From: Flavobacterium defluvii
GTDB taxonomy: Bacteria > Bacteroidota > Bacteroidia > Flavobacteriales > Flavobacteriaceae
Direction: 5' to 3'
Length of the DNA stretch: 64,000 bases
NCBI RefSeq assembly: GCF_900129555.1
Contig: NZ_FQWC01000006.1
Coordinates: forward strand, 248,001-312,000
Part shown: positions 63,390-64,000 of the stretch, one piece after another
How positions within the stretch are numbered: position 1 is the stretch's first letter
Layout of the letters: each line of letters begins with the position of its first letter
Position numbers and translations under genes: made by a program
The notes under the pieces: model-generated
Databases searched by the model: none
What the model saw: only the letters and a program-made list of their open reading frames with translations
What the model was told of the DNA's origin: nothing

Positions 63390-63911
63390 TTAAATCCCTT
63401 TATTTTTCTGCATAATAACTTCAACAAACAATTGGTCTGTATTGGTTTTATAATTTCTTTTTTTTAAGAAATTCAAATGTTTGATATTTCCCAGCATTGG
63501 ATTATTTTCTACTTTATTAAGAACTGCAAGACATCCGTTAAATGATCCTTCAAGTGAAAAACTATAACTGGTTGTGATAAATCCTTTCTGTGAAATTATA
63601 TGCGGTTCCTTAAAATCAGTAATTTTTAAATGATAGTTCTCACTGTATGAGGTCAATTGCTTTAATAAATCATTTTGAAAAGATTCTGAAATGTTAACAT
63701 CATAATTTGATAAAATCTGATCCAGCTGTTTTTCTTTTTGAACCAGCTGAGCCACAAGTTTTGGCATATCACTATCTTCAGCTATCTCTTGCTGTTTATT
63801 TTTGTATTCACGGTAATAATTAATCGTATTTGAAATTGCAAAAGAATAGCATATATAAAGCACTACAAAAAAACCAATTACCAGAAGCTTATTTTTTTTG
63901 TTCAAATTCAT
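63390..63911 (-). CDS. PilO/GspM-like type IV pilus or type II secretion assembly protein
   Basis: This 173-aa bitopic protein has a short basic N-terminus, one membrane helix (residues 9-28, LLVIGFFVVLYICYSFAI), a coiled coil (about 30-75), and a C-terminal ferredoxin-like domain (SFSLEGSFNGCLAVLNKVENN), which is the PilO/GspM layout. Such proteins link the inner-membrane platform to the outer-membrane secretin. The start is one base after the stop of the upstream gene, a PilN-like partner. Flavobacteria carry a divergent T4P/T2SS-like cluster of this type. Confidence 0.7.
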   Translation of the reverse strand: MNLNKKNKLLVIGFFVVLYICYSFAISNTINYYREYKNKQQEIAEDSDMPKLVAQLVQKEKQLDQILSNYDVNISESFQNDLLKQLTSYSENYHLKITDFKEPHIISQKGFITTSYSFSLEGSFNGCLAVLNKVENNPMLGNIKHLNFLKKRNYKTNTDQLFVEVIMQKNKGI

Positions 63912-63912
63912 T

Positions 63913-64000
63913 TTACTTCAAAGTTAGATTAATAGAAAATGTAGTCTCATTATCTTCATTTTTACCAAAATGTGTAATTAAAACTTTGTCAACAAACTTT
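63913..64000 (-). CDS. C-terminal fragment of an upstream PilN/GspL-like gene (cut by window edge)
   Basis: The last 28 codons are visible (KFVDKVLITHFGKNEDNETT and a final FSINLTLK). The stop is separated from the next ATG by one base, so the two genes are coupled. The beta-rich ending is compatible with a PilN-like periplasmic domain, but too little is visible to be sure. Confidence 0.5.
   Translation of the reverse strand, partial: KFVDKVLITHFGKNEDNETTFSINLTLK

Overview
The window is AT-rich DNA from a Bacteroidota bacterium, most likely a Flavobacterium. Three things support this: Bacteroidota -7 elements (TAnnTTTG) precede several genes, the gene order tpx-dgkA-ftsK-lolA-lptF/G-ribB is the flavobacterial one, and the flavobacterial GTCAGGCTGAGCGAAGTCGA inverted repeat is present.

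1-10.1 kb is core chromosome: the 3' end of a glycoside hydrolase family 3 gene, three thiol-redox genes (AhpC-type peroxiredoxin, a WCGNC thioredoxin, Tpx), a DUF6952 gene, dgkA, ftsK, lolA, an LptF/LptG permease, a ribB-type gene whose second domain has lost its zinc ligands, and a hotdog thioesterase. Two nearly identical tRNA-Ser(UGA) genes in tandem (10.2-10.5 kb) mark the edge of the core region.

10.7-47.2 kb is an accessory cluster that looks phage-derived but lacks every canonical virion gene: I see no terminase, portal, capsid, sheath, tube, integrase or transposase. It holds a CI/LexA-type S24 repressor facing two 16-bp operator-like palindromes and a rightward promoter; small early-type genes including a Mu-type DUF3164 protein; a compact lysis cassette (one-TM coiled-coil holin-like protein, CHAP/TIGR02594 endolysin, u-spanin-like lipoprotein with a C-terminal TM); a 719-aa protein coupled to a 1172-aa protein with an EndoU-like nuclease C-terminus and a probable immunity gene; a fibre-like protein; two giant cytosolic-type proteins (2452 aa, and 1924 aa with a vWA domain); and a series of fibre/adhesin genes (gp53-like tail fibre, tail-fibre assembly chaperone, two DUF5977 proteins of which one ends in a Hint domain, a BspA/DUF285 protein, two LRR_5 proteins). 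None of the large proteins has a signal peptide, so release by programmed lysis is the simplest reading. I infer a repressor-controlled, lysis-released toxin/fibre particle or giant-protein bacteriocin not built on a known sheath and tube. This is the main candidate for an undescribed system.

47.4-51.2 kb returns to ordinary genes (MscS-type channel, OmpH/Skp-like protein, lipoprotein). 51.2-61.0 kb is a second, exported toxin locus: a split Rhs/YD-repeat pair whose second protein carries MopE-like repeats at its N-terminus and an ADP-ribosyltransferase-like C-terminus, followed by a probable immunity gene. 61.2-64 kb carries an XRE regulator with a nearby palindrome, a small ORF with an apparent 5' frameshift, an exported fibre-like protein, and PilO-like and PilN-like genes (the latter cut by the window edge).
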